A stretch of DNA of 64,000 nucleotides from Actinomyces oris (GCF_001553935.1 NZ_CP014232.1:1550001-1614000); one strand, 5' to 3'. Shown: positions 8,918 to 19,895, numbered from the stretch's first letter. Notes: generated by a model not told the origin, from the sequence alone. Program-made: numbers and translations.

Positions 8918-9652
8918 ATGAGCTCCCCCGCTGGTTCCCCCACCATCGCCGAGAACATCAGGGCCCTGTCCCGGGCTCAGAAGTCCAAGGCTGGTGCCCC
9001 CCTCTACTCCCGCATCATCAACCGCCCCGCGGGCCGGGTCCTGGCCGCGATCGCCCACCGGCTGGGCGCGACCCCGGACCAGGTGACGGTCCTGTCGGCA
9101 CTGTGCACCTACAGCGGTATCGCCCTCATCGCCCTGTGGCGTCCCACAGTCGTGTCCGCCGTCGCCACCGCCCTGCTGCTCATGTTCGGATACGCGCTCG
9201 ACGCCGCTGACGGGCAGCTGGCGAGATTACGCAACGGTGGTTCCAAAGCCGGTGAATGGCTTGATCACGTCGCCGACGTTATCAAGCTCTCGACAATTCA
9301 CGGGGCCATTGCGATCTCGCTGTTCCGTTTTACAGAATTACCGTCCCCGGTCCTGCTTATTCCGCTGGCTTTCGGGGCGGTTCAGAATATTCACTTCTTC
9401 AGTTACATCCTGACGTATCAGCTGCGTTATCACGGTGGGACGCCTTTGGCTAAGGACGAGTCTCGCCCCGGCATTCTCAAGTCGGTCCTGTCGGCTCCCA
9501 CGGACTACGGGCTCATGTGCTTCGTGCTCATGACCCGCTTCGCGCCCACGGTCTTCCTGTGGGTGTACGGCATCATGCTCCTGGGCTACGCGGGCTACGT
9601 GGCGCTGGCCCTGCCCAAGTGGTACCGAGACCTGCGTAACGACCTCCAGTAG
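8918..9652 (+). CDS. CDP-alcohol phosphatidyltransferase family membrane enzyme
   Basis: The protein has 244 residues. AAGGAG lies eight bases before the ATG. The diagnostic CDP-alcohol signature D-x2-D-G-x2-A-R-x8-G-x3-D-x3-D is seen as DAADGQLARLRNGG followed by GEWLDHVAD (about residues 94-120), with all acidic residues intact. Several membrane segments surround it. Such enzymes transfer a phosphoalcohol from a CDP-alcohol, or a phosphatidyl group from CDP-diacylglycerol, to an alcohol acceptor. It lies between a flippase and a glycosyltransferase, not among lipid genes, so a role in adding a phosphoalcohol to the glycan or its lipid carrier is plausible but inferred. Bases around 9230-9450 are visibly less GC-rich than the rest of the gene. 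Confidence 0.87.
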   Translation: MSSPAGSPTIAENIRALSRAQKSKAGAPLYSRIINRPAGRVLAAIAHRLGATPDQVTVLSALCTYSGIALIALWRPTVVSAVATALLLMFGYALDAADGQLARLRNGGSKAGEWLDHVADVIKLSTIHGAIAISLFRFTELPSPVLLIPLAFGAVQNIHFFSYILTYQLRYHGGTPLAKDESRPGILKSVLSAPTDYGLMCFVLMTRFAPTVFLWVYGIMLLGYAGYVALALPKWYRDLRNDLQ

Positions 9653-9777
9653 GCCCTCGCCGCCGTCGGCCTCGTCGGGTGTGGTGAGGCCGGCCCGTGA
9701 CGGGCTGCGGTGAACCGATCACCGGCACTCCCGCTGGGATCTCCATCTATTCCCCCTCATATCTGTTAAGGAATCTT

Positions 9778-10683
9778 ATGGCTCTGCTAACCGGCCGCAA
9801 GGCGCTACTGGTCTATACGGGACGCAAGGACGGGCTGGGCAACCGCGTGCGCGCGCTGCTGTCCGCCCAGGAGCTCGCCCGGGTCGAGGACCGCGACCTC
9901 TACTACGTGTGGAGCACCGACGAGTACTTCGGCCCCCGCATGGATGAGCTGTGGCGCTTTGAAGGGGGGAGTTCCGTGTCGCGCCTGACCTCCCGGGCGC
10001 TCCTGCCCGTGGCCCGCTACCGTCAGCCCAAGGGGGTTCGGATCACCGCCGACCTGCGCCGTCGCCACCTGTGGCAGATCCACTCCCACGGCCTGCCCGT
10101 CACCTGGGAGGACCCGGCTTGGAAGGGGAGCGCCGCGGAGGGGAGGGCGCCCGCCGGGCCGCGCCCCTGGACCGAGCGGCTGCGCGAGCTCACCCCGGTT
10201 GACGAGATCGCCGACGAGGTCCGCTCCCTCTACGACGCCCACCTGCGGGGACGCCCTTACGTCGGCATCCAGGTGCGCACCCACGCGGTCTCCCACGCCA
10301 AGACCATCGAGTCCTCCCCGGTGGAGTGGTTCGCCAACCGGATGCGCCAGATCCGTGCCGACCACCCCGACGTGCCCTTCTTCCTGTCCTGCGACACTCC
10401 CGAGGCCCAGGACCAGCTGGCCGGTGAGTTCGACGGCTGCGTCTTCCTGACCGACAAGGGCGGGTACAACACCGTCAAAGGCGTGCGCTCGGGCCTGGTC
10501 GACCTCTATCTGCTGGCCAGCTCCCAGCACCTCATTGGGGCCTCCTTCTCCAGCTTCGTGGAGATGGCCGTCTTCCTGTGTAACGGCGTTGTCCCCTTCG
10601 AGCGGCCCGACCAGCCCCTCGACGGCGAGTTCAGCCTCTCCCTGGGGCTGGCCGAGGACCCGCTGCGCCCCGCCCTGCGCTGA
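9778..10683 (+). CDS. Fucosyltransferase-like glycosyltransferase
   Basis: The protein has 301 residues. ATG at 9778 is preferred over upstream GTG codons because AAGGA lies just before it. The N-terminal GRKDGLGNRVRALLSAQELA resembles the GxGNR start of O-fucosyltransferase-like and NodZ-like GT-B enzymes. The middle has YVGIQVRTH, the position of the HxR/R nucleotide-sugar motif. The C-terminal LIGASFSSFVEMA matches the usual acceptor/donor-site serine motif of these families. No signal peptide or membrane segment is evident, so it should act in the cytoplasm on the lipid-linked repeat unit. It is third in the plus-strand run after the flippase. Donor sugar is unknown; the fucosyl assignment is by motif only. 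Confidence 0.65.
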   Translation: MALLTGRKALLVYTGRKDGLGNRVRALLSAQELARVEDRDLYYVWSTDEYFGPRMDELWRFEGGSSVSRLTSRALLPVARYRQPKGVRITADLRRRHLWQIHSHGLPVTWEDPAWKGSAAEGRAPAGPRPWTERLRELTPVDEIADEVRSLYDAHLRGRPYVGIQVRTHAVSHAKTIESSPVEWFANRMRQIRADHPDVPFFLSCDTPEAQDQLAGEFDGCVFLTDKGGYNTVKGVRSGLVDLYLLASSQHLIGASFSSFVEMAVFLCNGVVPFERPDQPLDGEFSLSLGLAEDPLRPALR

Positions 10684-10726
10684 CGCCGCCCCGCACCTCG
10701 ATCAGCCGGCGGGACGCCTGCCGGCG

Positions 10727-10759
10727 GGGTCGGGCGGGAGGGGTGCTCCCGCCCGACCC
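10727..10759. terminator. Bidirectional hairpin between convergent glycosyltransferase genes
   Basis: A perfect 14-bp GC-rich stem (GGGTCGGGCGGGAG with its complement) closes a five-base loop. It lies between the stop codons of two convergent genes. There is no strong T-tract on either side, as is common in high-GC actinobacteria. Confidence 0.7.
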
Positions 10760-10773
10760 GGCGGACCAGGGCC

Positions 10774-11949
10774 TCAGCGCCTGACGAGCTCGTCGATGAT
10801 CCGCGTCATCGTGGCGCGGTACCCGGCTACGGAGAAGCGCTCGGCGGCCTCGCGCTCGCCCTGCTCGGCGAGCCGGGCTGCCAGGTCCGGGTCGGCCGCC
10901 AGGGAGCCGAGGGCATCGGCCAGGGCCTGCGCGTCGTCAGCGGGCACGAGCAGACCAGTCACCGAGTCGGTGACGACCTCGGCCAGGCCCTGGACCCGGG
11001 AGGCCACCAGCGGCCGGGCCGCGTGCATCGCCTCGACGGCCGTGTTCCCGAAGGGCTCGGCCCGGGAGGGCACGACAACGGCGTCGGCGGCCTCCAGGAC
11101 CGGCCAGGTGGGGTGCACGTAACCCAGCAGCTCGACGTGCCCCTCCAGGTCCTCCTGACCGGCGCGCTCACGCAGCTCGGCCTCGTACCACTCGTAGCCC
11201 GGGAAGACCGAGCCGCACACGCTTAAGGAGGCATCCACCCCCGAGCGGCGCAGCAGCCCGACGGCGTCGAGAGCCACGTCTACGCCCTTGCGCGGGGACA
11301 GGCGCCCCACCATGGCGACACGGAAGGAGTCCCCGGGCCGCCTGGAGCGCAGGGGCTCCAGAGGCTGGTCCGGCCCGGCGACCCCGTTGTGGACCACCTC
11401 CGTGCGCGAGGCCAGTCGCGGCTGAGCATCCAGGAGCGCGTCGCGGGCCGCCCCGGAGTTCGCCACGATCCGGGAGGCCGCCAGCAGCGGGGCGTTGAGC
11501 CCGGTGCGGATGATCCGGCGCTGGGTGTCCTCGGCCTCATGCACGTGGGCCAGCACCGGCACGCCGGCCGCGCTCGCGGCCACCGGCCACCAGGGGATCG
11601 TCACCGTGTTGCTGAGAACCACGTCGGCGCGGCTGGCACGGATGACCGACCGCAGGCGGGCGACCTCGGGGGCGGCCTGAGCGGACAGCTTCGCCAGGCC
11701 GGTGGGGCTCAGCAGGGCCTTGCGCAGGACCGTGAAGGGCATGACGGCCACGCGGGCACCGGCGTCGCGCAGCACCGCCACCAGGGGGCCGTCCTGCGGC
11801 AGGGCCACGAGGACCTCGTGGCTGGTCTCGATGAGTCCGTGAATGGTCTCCACCAGCTGCCAGTCCGAGCCGTACAGGTCGGGGGAGGGGTGGGCCACGA
11901 GGACTCGGACGGCACCGGTGCGGGTGCTGCCCGTCCCGCCCCGGTTCAC
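10774..11949 (-). CDS. GT4-type glycosyltransferase
   Basis: The protein has 391 residues. The GTG start overlaps the previous stop as GTGA. It is a GT-B fold enzyme. The N-terminal domain binds the acceptor (VRVLVAHPSPDLYGSDWQL near residue 14). The C-terminal donor domain begins with FRVAMVGRLSPRKGVDVALD and carries the family E-x7-E motif in AEPFGNTAVEAMHA. The protein lacks membrane segments and signal peptide. It is the second gene of a two-gene minus-strand operon with the DUF1972-type transferase, so both probably add successive sugars to the same repeat unit. Donor and acceptor cannot be told from sequence. Confidence 0.88.
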   Translation of the reverse strand: MNRGGTGSTRTGAVRVLVAHPSPDLYGSDWQLVETIHGLIETSHEVLVALPQDGPLVAVLRDAGARVAVMPFTVLRKALLSPTGLAKLSAQAAPEVARLRSVIRASRADVVLSNTVTIPWWPVAASAAGVPVLAHVHEAEDTQRRIIRTGLNAPLLAASRIVANSGAARDALLDAQPRLASRTEVVHNGVAGPDQPLEPLRSRRPGDSFRVAMVGRLSPRKGVDVALDAVGLLRRSGVDASLSVCGSVFPGYEWYEAELRERAGQEDLEGHVELLGYVHPTWPVLEAADAVVVPSRAEPFGNTAVEAMHAARPLVASRVQGLAEVVTDSVTGLLVPADDAQALADALGSLAADPDLAARLAEQGEREAAERFSVAGYRATMTRIIDELVRR

Positions 11950-13115
11950 CAGCCGGCCTTTCCGGTGCGACGCCCGGAGGGGCGCTGGCGGACGGGGCCC
12001 TCGAGGGCCAGGCGCCGGGCCAGGGCCTCGTAGCCGGAGGCCACCTCGTCCCAGTCGTAGAGGGCCGCTCGCTTGCGGGACTCCTCGCCGCGTGCGCTCT
12101 GGGCCTCGACGTCGGACTCGGCGGAGACGACCAGGGCGGCCACCTCCTCGGGCGTGGACCAGTAGCGGCCGGCCTCGCCCAGGACCTCGCGGTTGAAGGA
12201 GACGTCGAAGGCGTCCACTGCAGCCCCGGCGCCGATGGCGCGCAGGAGGGAGGGGTTCGTGCCGCCCACGGAGTGGCCGTGGTAGTAGACCAATGCGCCG
12301 GAGTAGAGGGCGTCGAGCAGATCCTGGTCCCACAGGCCGCCGAGCAGACGGACCCGGTCGTCAGCCAGTGACTGGATGCGGGCGGTGTAGTCGTCGGCAT
12401 AGGGGGCCGAGCCGACGACGACCAGCGGCAGCGTGGCCCCGGAGCGCACGTAGCCCTCCACGATGACGTCGACGTGGTTCTCCACCTCGAAGCGGGCCAC
12501 CACCAGGTGGAAGCCCTTGGGGCCCAGGTCCAGCTCGGCCAGGCGCGAGGTGTCCGCTGAGATGCGGGGCGCCCCGTAGGCGAGAAGGTCGGTGGGGGCG
12601 TTGAACTCCTCGGTGTAGTAGTCGGCGATGCCCTGAGCGTCGGCGATGAGTGCGTCGGAGTAGCGCACGGCCAGGGCCTCGGCGGCGCGGTAGTAGCGCT
12701 TGCCGGTGGGGCCCCACTTACCGCGGCGCCACTCCAGGCCGTCGACGTGCGTGGCCACCGGAATGCGTGCGGCGCGCAGGGCCGGCAGGAAGGGGGAGTT
12801 CGCGGCGTTGAAGACGAAGGCCGCGTCCGGGTGGGTGCGCCGCAGCAGGTGGGCCACTGACAGGGCCGTGTGGGACAGGGTCTCCAGGCTGCGGTTCTTC
12901 ACCGAGGGCAGTTCGACCAGCCGCATCCCCAGGTAGGTGTTGGGAAGCGGAGTGTCCGGCTCAGGGTTGCGGCAGTAGACGAGGACCTGGTGACCGCGGT
13001 CGGCCAGACGCCGGCCGACCTCCTCAATGGCGGTCTCGAAACCTCCGTAGCGGGCGGGGACGCCTCGCGTCCCGATCATGGCGATACGGAGCCTGTCCGG
13101 GTTCACAGCAGTCAA
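11946..13115 (-). CDS. DUF1972-type glycosyltransferase (Cps2T-like rhamnosyltransferase family)
   Basis: The protein has 389 residues. The N-terminal RIAMIGTRGVPARYGGFETA is the hallmark of the DUF1972 domain found in beta-1,4-rhamnosyltransferases such as Cps2T. A GT4 C-terminal domain follows, with GHSVGGTNPSLLRAIGAGAA as the donor-site segment. The start is taken as TTG at 13115, with AAAGGA about eight bases upstream; GTG at 13106 is the alternative. It is first in the operon with the downstream GT4 gene. Rhamnose as donor is suggested by family only. The protein is cytosolic, acting on the lipid-linked intermediate. Confidence 0.87.
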   Translation of the reverse strand: MTAVNPDRLRIAMIGTRGVPARYGGFETAIEEVGRRLADRGHQVLVYCRNPEPDTPLPNTYLGMRLVELPSVKNRSLETLSHTALSVAHLLRRTHPDAAFVFNAANSPFLPALRAARIPVATHVDGLEWRRGKWGPTGKRYYRAAEALAVRYSDALIADAQGIADYYTEEFNAPTDLLAYGAPRISADTSRLAELDLGPKGFHLVVARFEVENHVDVIVEGYVRSGATLPLVVVGSAPYADDYTARIQSLADDRVRLLGGLWDQDLLDALYSGALVYYHGHSVGGTNPSLLRAIGAGAAVDAFDVSFNREVLGEAGRYWSTPEEVAALVVSAESDVEAQSARGEESRKRAALYDWDEVASGYEALARRLALEGPVRQRPSGRRTGKAGW

Positions 13116-13787
13116 CGGAGTCCTTTCAAAGGGCGGCGGGGCCGCTCAGGGATGGGAACCAATGATCCCCCTCGATGCGACTACCGGTCACGACGACGGC
13201 GGAGGATCGTCGAGGAGGCTGATGGGGGGGCGATGGTGACGGTGATGACGGAGATGAGACGACGGGCGAGGCGGCCAAGAGCTGGGCTCACGCCCATGAG
13301 GTCGCAGGTTCCTGCGGGGCGCCTGCGGGCTGGTGGCCTCGCACCCGCCCGGTACAGCCGGTCAGCAGTCTAGAGGCAGGTGCTGCAGGTAGACACCGAA
13401 CGAGTCGTCCCGTTCATTTCTCCGGCGCCTGGGAGTGCGGGGGTGGGGCGCCGCCCTGGTGACGCGCCGGAACTATGGTGGAGGGATAGCGTTCGACTGG
13501 TCCACACCACCTGGGCGAAGACTGAGTATTCCAGACAAGAATCAGGTGTGGCACTCACTGCGGGTTAATGAGAGTCTATCTGTGAGAAAAGCGGGTGGAG
13601 GGTGCCGCCTCGCTCGAGAAGTGACTGATTGCACAATGAGGGGCGGAACAAAGGCTCCTTGAGTCGTTATCAAAGCGTTATCGCTGTAATACTCTCGTGA
13701 CCGGCGCCGGTCTCGCTGCGGTGAGGCCGCCCCGTTCGTACTGCGCCACCCACCCACGTTCCCTCACGTCTTAAGAACGGAGCACTC
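13116..13787. other. Divergent intergenic region upstream of the first beta-propeller gene
   Basis: These 672 bases lie between two divergent genes, and I find no convincing coding sequence. The right part is comparatively AT-rich. At 13667-13685 there is a direct repeat CGTTATCAAAGCGTTATCG, two CGTTATC heptamers spaced ten bases apart, about 100 bases before the propeller start. A related CGTTATC lies upstream of the third propeller near 34788. This could be an operator, but the evidence is weak. Confidence 0.4.
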
Positions 13788-15344
<1,557 letters not shown>

Positions 15345-15454
15345 CCATGAGGCCTGTCGGGTCAGCGGATCGCCGCGGGGTATCCCCCGAATCGTCCGGT
15401 TCTATCGTCAGCGGGGGTGTGCTTCCCAACTCAGTGGTCGCTGAGGGTGACGCA

Positions 15455-16168
15455 GTGCTCGGCGGAGGTCGTACGCTTCGGCACGTGTCACGAACTCGAA
15501 TGCTGATCCTCCCCACTGTCCTGGTGCTGGGCCTAGGGCTGGCCGCCTGCGGAGGCGGAAAGTCTCAGAGCGCTGCCAGTCCCTCCGCCTCCGCCGCAGC
15601 CTCTGCCAGCGGCTCGGCCTCCGCTCAGGCCGCCCCCTCGAATGTCGCCACACCGACGGTCCAGACCGCGAAGCCGACGGTGGCGCCTGCGTCCCCCTCG
15701 GGTGACGTCTCGACCCCGGACGCCTCCTCGATCGACCCCAAGGCCGTTGAGACCGGTGACCTGTCGAAGGATGAGTACCCCGAGGTGGGCCTGGACAAGT
15801 CTGTCCGCGTTGACGGGGACCTGGTGATCTCCCTGGGGCAGATGCAGGCGAAGGACTTCGCAAGCGCTCCCGGCGAAGTGGGAGGCGCTGGTGTCCTGAT
15901 CCCGGTGACGGTGACCAACAGGTCCAGTCAGGAGCTGCCGCTGGCCAGCGTGCTGTCCACCACCGTCAACTACGGCGAGGGTGCTGGCACTCCTGCCTCC
16001 GAGATCGTCTCGGCCTCGGATGCGGTGCCGGCCAAGCTCGCCGCCGGTGAGACGGTGACTGTGAATCGAGCCTTCGTCATCCCGGCGGATGGGCGAGGGA
16101 ATGTCAAGGTCGTCGTGGACCTGGGGGCGGGCCGTGGGGCCGCCACCTTCCGGGGGTCTGCCGGCTGA
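15455..16168 (+). CDS. Secreted lipoprotein with DUF4352-like domain
   Basis: The protein has 237 residues if GTG at 15455 is used, which has GAGGG seven bases upstream; GTG at 15485 is an alternative. A basic N-terminus and hydrophobic stretch lead to the lipobox LAAC followed by GGG, so the mature protein should be diacylglycerol-anchored outside the membrane. About 90 Ser/Ala/Pro-rich residues form a flexible spacer. The C-terminal part (about 130-237) is beta-rich with IPVTVTNRSSQELPL and pattern features of telokin-like DUF4352 domains. It lies between two propeller genes in the same direction and is followed by a strong hairpin. A role alongside the propellers is inferred only from position. 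Confidence 0.7.
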   Translation: MLGGGRTLRHVSRTRMLILPTVLVLGLGLAACGGGKSQSAASPSASAAASASGSASAQAAPSNVATPTVQTAKPTVAPASPSGDVSTPDASSIDPKAVETGDLSKDEYPEVGLDKSVRVDGDLVISLGQMQAKDFASAPGEVGGAGVLIPVTVTNRSSQELPLASVLSTTVNYGEGAGTPASEIVSASDAVPAKLAAGETVTVNRAFVIPADGRGNVKVVVDLGAGRGAATFRGSAG

Positions 16169-16219
16169 CCCAGGACGAGTCCTCTGAGGGTGTTGACCGC
16201 CCTTCCGTGTCCCGTATCC

Positions 16220-16264
16220 AAGCGCCGTCCGTTGCTCATGAAAGTGAGCGGCGGACGGCGCCTT
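16220..16264 (+). terminator. Hairpin terminator after the lipoprotein gene
   Basis: A long stem pairs GCGCCGTCCG with CGGACGGCGC. It continues through two T-G pairs into GCTCA/TGAGC around a six-base loop. It lies about 50 bases after the stop codon. Confidence 0.75.
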
Positions 16265-16623
16265 GGCGTGCTCGGCGAACCGCTCGGGAGGCCTCCGCCA
16301 GAGGCCTTGACCGTTGCTTCGCTGTGACATGGGGCGAATCGGCACTAAAAGCAACCTGAGTCGCGTCTATATAGAAGGTGGTTCCGATCGTGGGGACTTA
16401 TGAGTGCTGCGGGATCCTTGAAAAGACTGGAGTATGGCGGGATTTGAACGAGGGGTCGGTGTGTGGCGGAATTGTTCCGCTCTGTGGTGTACGCCAAAAC
16501 AGAGGTGGGCTGGTTGTTGGCGGTGTACGATAAGCGCGCCCGTCGACCCGTGTCGGGCGCGGAATACCAGCCATTCGTAAGGTTGCGTGTCCGTGATCTG
16601 AGTATGTTCTGAATGGAATACCT
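16265..16623. other. Intergenic region upstream of the second beta-propeller gene
   Basis: This 359-base stretch is noticeably AT-richer than its surroundings. I find no credible ORF. It should contain the promoter of the second propeller gene. An ACGATAAGCG (reverse complement contains CTTATCGT) lies near 16527. Confidence 0.4.
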
Positions 16624-19600
16624 GTGAAGCTCCCCCGCCGACTCCTGAGCGGCCTGCTGGCCGCGGCTCTCGTTCCCATCGGTGCCGTCACGCTCGCTCC
16701 GGCCTCCCCTGCCGCCGCGGACCCGGCGCCCGCCCCCGCCGGCGCTGCCGGCACTCCCAGCACCGTCTCCGCCGACGCCCTGCCCACCGCCCAGATCAAC
16801 GGCATTGTTTGGGACCAGGTTGTGGTTGGGGACATCGTCTACGCCGTCGGGAAGTTCTCCGCGGTCAGGCCGGCAGGGTCGCCTGCCGGTCAGAACGAGT
16901 CATCGCGCAGCAACGCGATGGCCTACAACATCAACACCGGCGAGATCGTCGACTGGGCGCCCACCACCAACGGCACCATCAACGCCATTGCCGCCTCCGC
17001 CGACGGGCAGACCCTCTACCTGGGCGGAGATTTCACCACGCTGAACAACCAGGCCGCCTGGCGCGTCGGAGCAGTCAGGGCCTCTGACGGCCAGCGCGCT
17101 CCGCTGGGCGCCTCGGCCAACGGCAGCGTCAAGGCCCTGAGCGTCTCCCCCGACGGGCAGACCCTCTACATCGGTGGGGCCTTCACCCAGATCAACTCCT
17201 CGGCCCGTCAGCGCGTTGCGGCGCTCAACCTGGGCAGCCAGCGGCTGACGAACTTCGCGCCGAAGATCGACAACTACTACGTGCGCAGCATCGTCGAGGC
17301 CGTGGACGGCTCGGCCGTGGCCATCGGCGGCGCCTTCGAGTCCGTCGAGGGCAGCGACAAGCCCGGTCACGGGATCGCCATCTTCGAGAAGGACGGCAGT
17401 CTGCGCAAGAACAACGCCTCCAGCGTGGTCCACGGCGCCGGCGCCGAGGCCTCCGTCATGAGCGTCAAGGCCGACGAGCACGGTCTGTACGCGTCGAGCT
17501 ACTCCCGGCTCGGCACCTTCGAAGGCGTCATGCGCCTGAACTGGGTCACCGGGGACATCGACTACATGGCCGAATGCCACGGCGACACCTATGACGTCCT
17601 GCCCGCCGGTGACGTCGTCTATGCCGCCAGCCACTCCCACGACTGCTCCAACATCGGTGGCTTCCCGGACGTCTCCTACCACTACCACAACGCGATGGCC
17701 TACACGAATGCCGCCACCGGAACGGTGGGGGAGAACAAGGTCGCGGGCTACAAGAACTACGCGGGCCAGAACGCCACCACGAACCTCAACTTCTATCCCG
17801 ACTTCACGCCGGGAAAGATCTCCGGCGCCATCCAGGCGACCTGGACCGTTGAGGGCAACGACAAGTACGTCGTCTACGGCGGCGAGTTCCTGGCCGTCAA
17901 TGGCACCGCCCAGCAGGGCCTGGTGCGCTTCGCCCGCCGTGACATTGCCCCGAACAAGCAGGGACCCATGGACAAGGGCGGTGCCTTCAAGGTCTCCGGC
18001 ACCTCGCCGCGCGCCGGGGTCGTCTCCCTGTCCTTCAAGGCCAACTGGGACCGGGATGACAAGACCCTGACCTACAACGTCTACCGCGACGACATGAACA
18101 GTCAGCCGGTTACCAGCCAGACGGCGACCGCCGGCTTCTGGGAGCGCCCCGACCTCAGCGCCACTGACGTCGTCGATCCCGGGAGCACGCACCGCTACCG
18201 GGTCCAGGTGACCGACCAGTGGGGCGCCTCCACGGTCTCGGACTGGGTGACGGTCAAGGCCGCTGAGGGTCAGGGCCTGAGCAAGTACGGCGCCCGGGTG
18301 CTGGCCGACGGCGCCGCCCACTACTGGTCCTTCGACGAGACCAGCGGTGACAAGGCCGAGGACTTCGTGGCCCAGCGCAACCTGACGATTCGTGGCAAGG
18401 CCTATAAGCGCGGAAGCGGGTCCGTCCTGGGCTCGGGCGCCTCGCTCGGCCTGACCTCGGACGCCACGAACAAGTCGCACGCCGCCACGCGCGTCGCCTC
18501 CCAGGCCCCCACCACCTTCTCCATGGAGGCGTGGGTCCGCACGACCTCGACCTCGGGCGGGGAGATCATGGGCTACGGCTCCTCAGCGGCCAACCAGTCG
18601 TGGAACCGTGACCGCATGGTGTACATGCGCAATGACGGCACGCTCAGCTTCATGCTCTACCCGGGCAAGCTGACCACGATCACCACTCCCAAGAGCTACA
18701 ACGACGGGCAGTGGCACCACATCGTGGCCTCTCTGAGCCCGACCGCCGGTGCCATGCTCTACGTGGACGGCAACCTCGCCGCCTTCGACGCCGCCATGAC
18801 CGCGGGTGAGAGTTACTCCGGTTACTGGCGCATCGGTGGGGACGCCCTCGGCGGTGTCAACGGTCAGCCCTCCAACACCAACATCCAGGCCGACATCGAC
18901 GAGGCCGCCGTCTACAGCACGCCGCTGTCGGCGCGGCAGATCGCCGAGCACTACACCGCCGCCACCGGCAAGCAGGTCGAGCCGGACAAGGGTGATGGCA
19001 AGGGCAAGGACAACGCCGGCAAGGACAACGCCGGAAAGGACAAGGGTAAGCAGCCCGAGGGCAAGGCCCTGCTGGACGACTCCTTCGAGCGCAGCGTGAA
19101 CGGCGGCTGGGGCAAGGCCCAGGCCGGCGGTGCCTGGAAGACCACCTGGAACGCCGCGGCATTCTCCGTCGATGGCACCAGCGGCCGGATCGCCATGGCC
19201 GGTCCGCGCTCCTCGGCCTCCATCATCTCCGACCCGATCAAGTCGACCTCCACCGACGCCGTCGTGGACTTCTCCCTGGACGCGGTGCCCACCGGTAACG
19301 GTGCTTTCATCTCCTACGCCGCCCGCACGACCAAGGCCGGTCAGTACCAGGCCACGGTCCGCATCGGCAGCGCCGGCAACCCGGTGGTCACGGTCTCGCG
19401 CGTGGTCAAGGGCAAGGAGACCTCCCTGGGCTCCTACGTCATGAAGCAGCCCTACACGGCCGGTCAGCCGCTCCACCTGCGCATGGTGGTTGACGGCGCG
19501 GAGTCGACCAACATCCAGACCAAGCTCTGGGCCGGGGACACCGAGCCCGCCGAGTGGGGGATCGAGGCCGTTGACAACGACAAGACCCTCAATGAGGCCG

Positions 19601-19692
19601 GAACCGTGGGGCTGACCACCTACATGTCCGGCTCGGCCGGACCGGAGACCGTCACCCTGTCGGTCGACAAGGTCACCATCAAGCAGCACTGA
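16624..19692 (+). CDS. Secreted beta-propeller, Fn3 and LamG-like protein (paralogue 2)
   Basis: The protein has 1022 residues. A Sec signal peptide ends near AAADP (about residue 36). Residues 45-445 are DUF5122-type propeller blades very similar to the first paralogue. The shared segment CHGDTYDVLPAGDVVY then HSHDCSNIGGFP starts at residue 318. An Fn3-like module follows (about 446-550, FKANWDRDDKTLTYNVYRDD). A LamG/concanavalin-like domain spans about 552-785 (HYWSFDE, MEAWVRTT, WHHIVASLSPTAGAMLYVDG). A Lys/Asp/Gly linker leads to a second concanavalin-like domain at about 820-1022. LamG-type domains commonly bind glycans, so binding or modifying surface polysaccharide is plausible. No sorting signal or hydrolase active site is recognisable. 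A strong hairpin terminator follows. Confidence 0.87.
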   Translation: MKLPRRLLSGLLAAALVPIGAVTLAPASPAAADPAPAPAGAAGTPSTVSADALPTAQINGIVWDQVVVGDIVYAVGKFSAVRPAGSPAGQNESSRSNAMAYNINTGEIVDWAPTTNGTINAIAASADGQTLYLGGDFTTLNNQAAWRVGAVRASDGQRAPLGASANGSVKALSVSPDGQTLYIGGAFTQINSSARQRVAALNLGSQRLTNFAPKIDNYYVRSIVEAVDGSAVAIGGAFESVEGSDKPGHGIAIFEKDGSLRKNNASSVVHGAGAEASVMSVKADEHGLYASSYSRLGTFEGVMRLNWVTGDIDYMAECHGDTYDVLPAGDVVYAASHSHDCSNIGGFPDVSYHYHNAMAYTNAATGTVGENKVAGYKNYAGQNATTNLNFYPDFTPGKISGAIQATWTVEGNDKYVVYGGEFLAVNGTAQQGLVRFARRDIAPNKQGPMDKGGAFKVSGTSPRAGVVSLSFKANWDRDDKTLTYNVYRDDMNSQPVTSQTATAGFWERPDLSATDVVDPGSTHRYRVQVTDQWGASTVSDWVTVKAAEGQGLSKYGARVLADGAAHYWSFDETSGDKAEDFVAQRNLTIRGKAYKRGSGSVLGSGASLGLTSDATNKSHAATRVASQAPTTFSMEAWVRTTSTSGGEIMGYGSSAANQSWNRDRMVYMRNDGTLSFMLYPGKLTTITTPKSYNDGQWHHIVASLSPTAGAMLYVDGNLAAFDAAMTAGESYSGYWRIGGDALGGVNGQPSNTNIQADIDEAAVYSTPLSARQIAEHYTAATGKQVEPDKGDGKGKDNAGKDNAGKDKGKQPEGKALLDDSFERSVNGGWGKAQAGGAWKTTWNAAAFSVDGTSGRIAMAGPRSSASIISDPIKSTSTDAVVDFSLDAVPTGNGAFISYAARTTKAGQYQATVRIGSAGNPVVTVSRVVKGKETSLGSYVMKQPYTAGQPLHLRMVVDGAESTNIQTKLWAGDTEPAEWGIEAVDNDKTLNEAGTVGLTTYMSGSAGPETVTLSVDKVTIKQH

Positions 19693-19714
19693 CGCCGTCG
19701 AGCGCAGCGCGCAT

Positions 19715-19757
19715 ACGGGGCGGGCCGGGAAGAGCTGATCTTCCCGGCCCGCCCCGT
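19715..19757 (+). terminator. Strong hairpin terminator after the second propeller gene
   Basis: A perfect stem of nearly 20 bp (ACGGGGCGGGCCGGGAAGA with its complement) encloses the loop GCTGA, about 22 bases after the stop codon. Confidence 0.85.
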
Positions 19758-19790
19758 TCTGATCGCGTGCCGAGAGGGGATGTCGGGCAA

Positions 19791-19895
19791 GTGCGATACC
19801 CAAAAGAGGCGCTCGTATCCGGTGGGGCGGGCGGACAGGCGGAGCCCTTCGACTTCGACGCCTTCATCGCTGCCAAGGCGGCGAGGACGTCGTGA
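19791..19895 (+). pseudogene. Possible gene remnant next to the decayed insertion sequence
   Basis: A 34-codon ORF ends in EPFDFDAFIAAKAARTS, which reads like the C-terminus of a real protein; small antitoxins often end this way. Its stop overlaps GTGAGTACC, which could have been the start of a next gene, directly before the decayed insertion sequence. No ribosome site is visible and the upstream part is missing because the hairpin at 19715-19757 intervenes. A broken toxin-antitoxin pair is possible but unproven. Confidence 0.25.

Noticed and set aside
16900-18480. Long antisense frame across the second propeller gene
   Set aside because: The sense strand has signal peptide, propeller and LamG motifs, while the antisense product is low-complexity.
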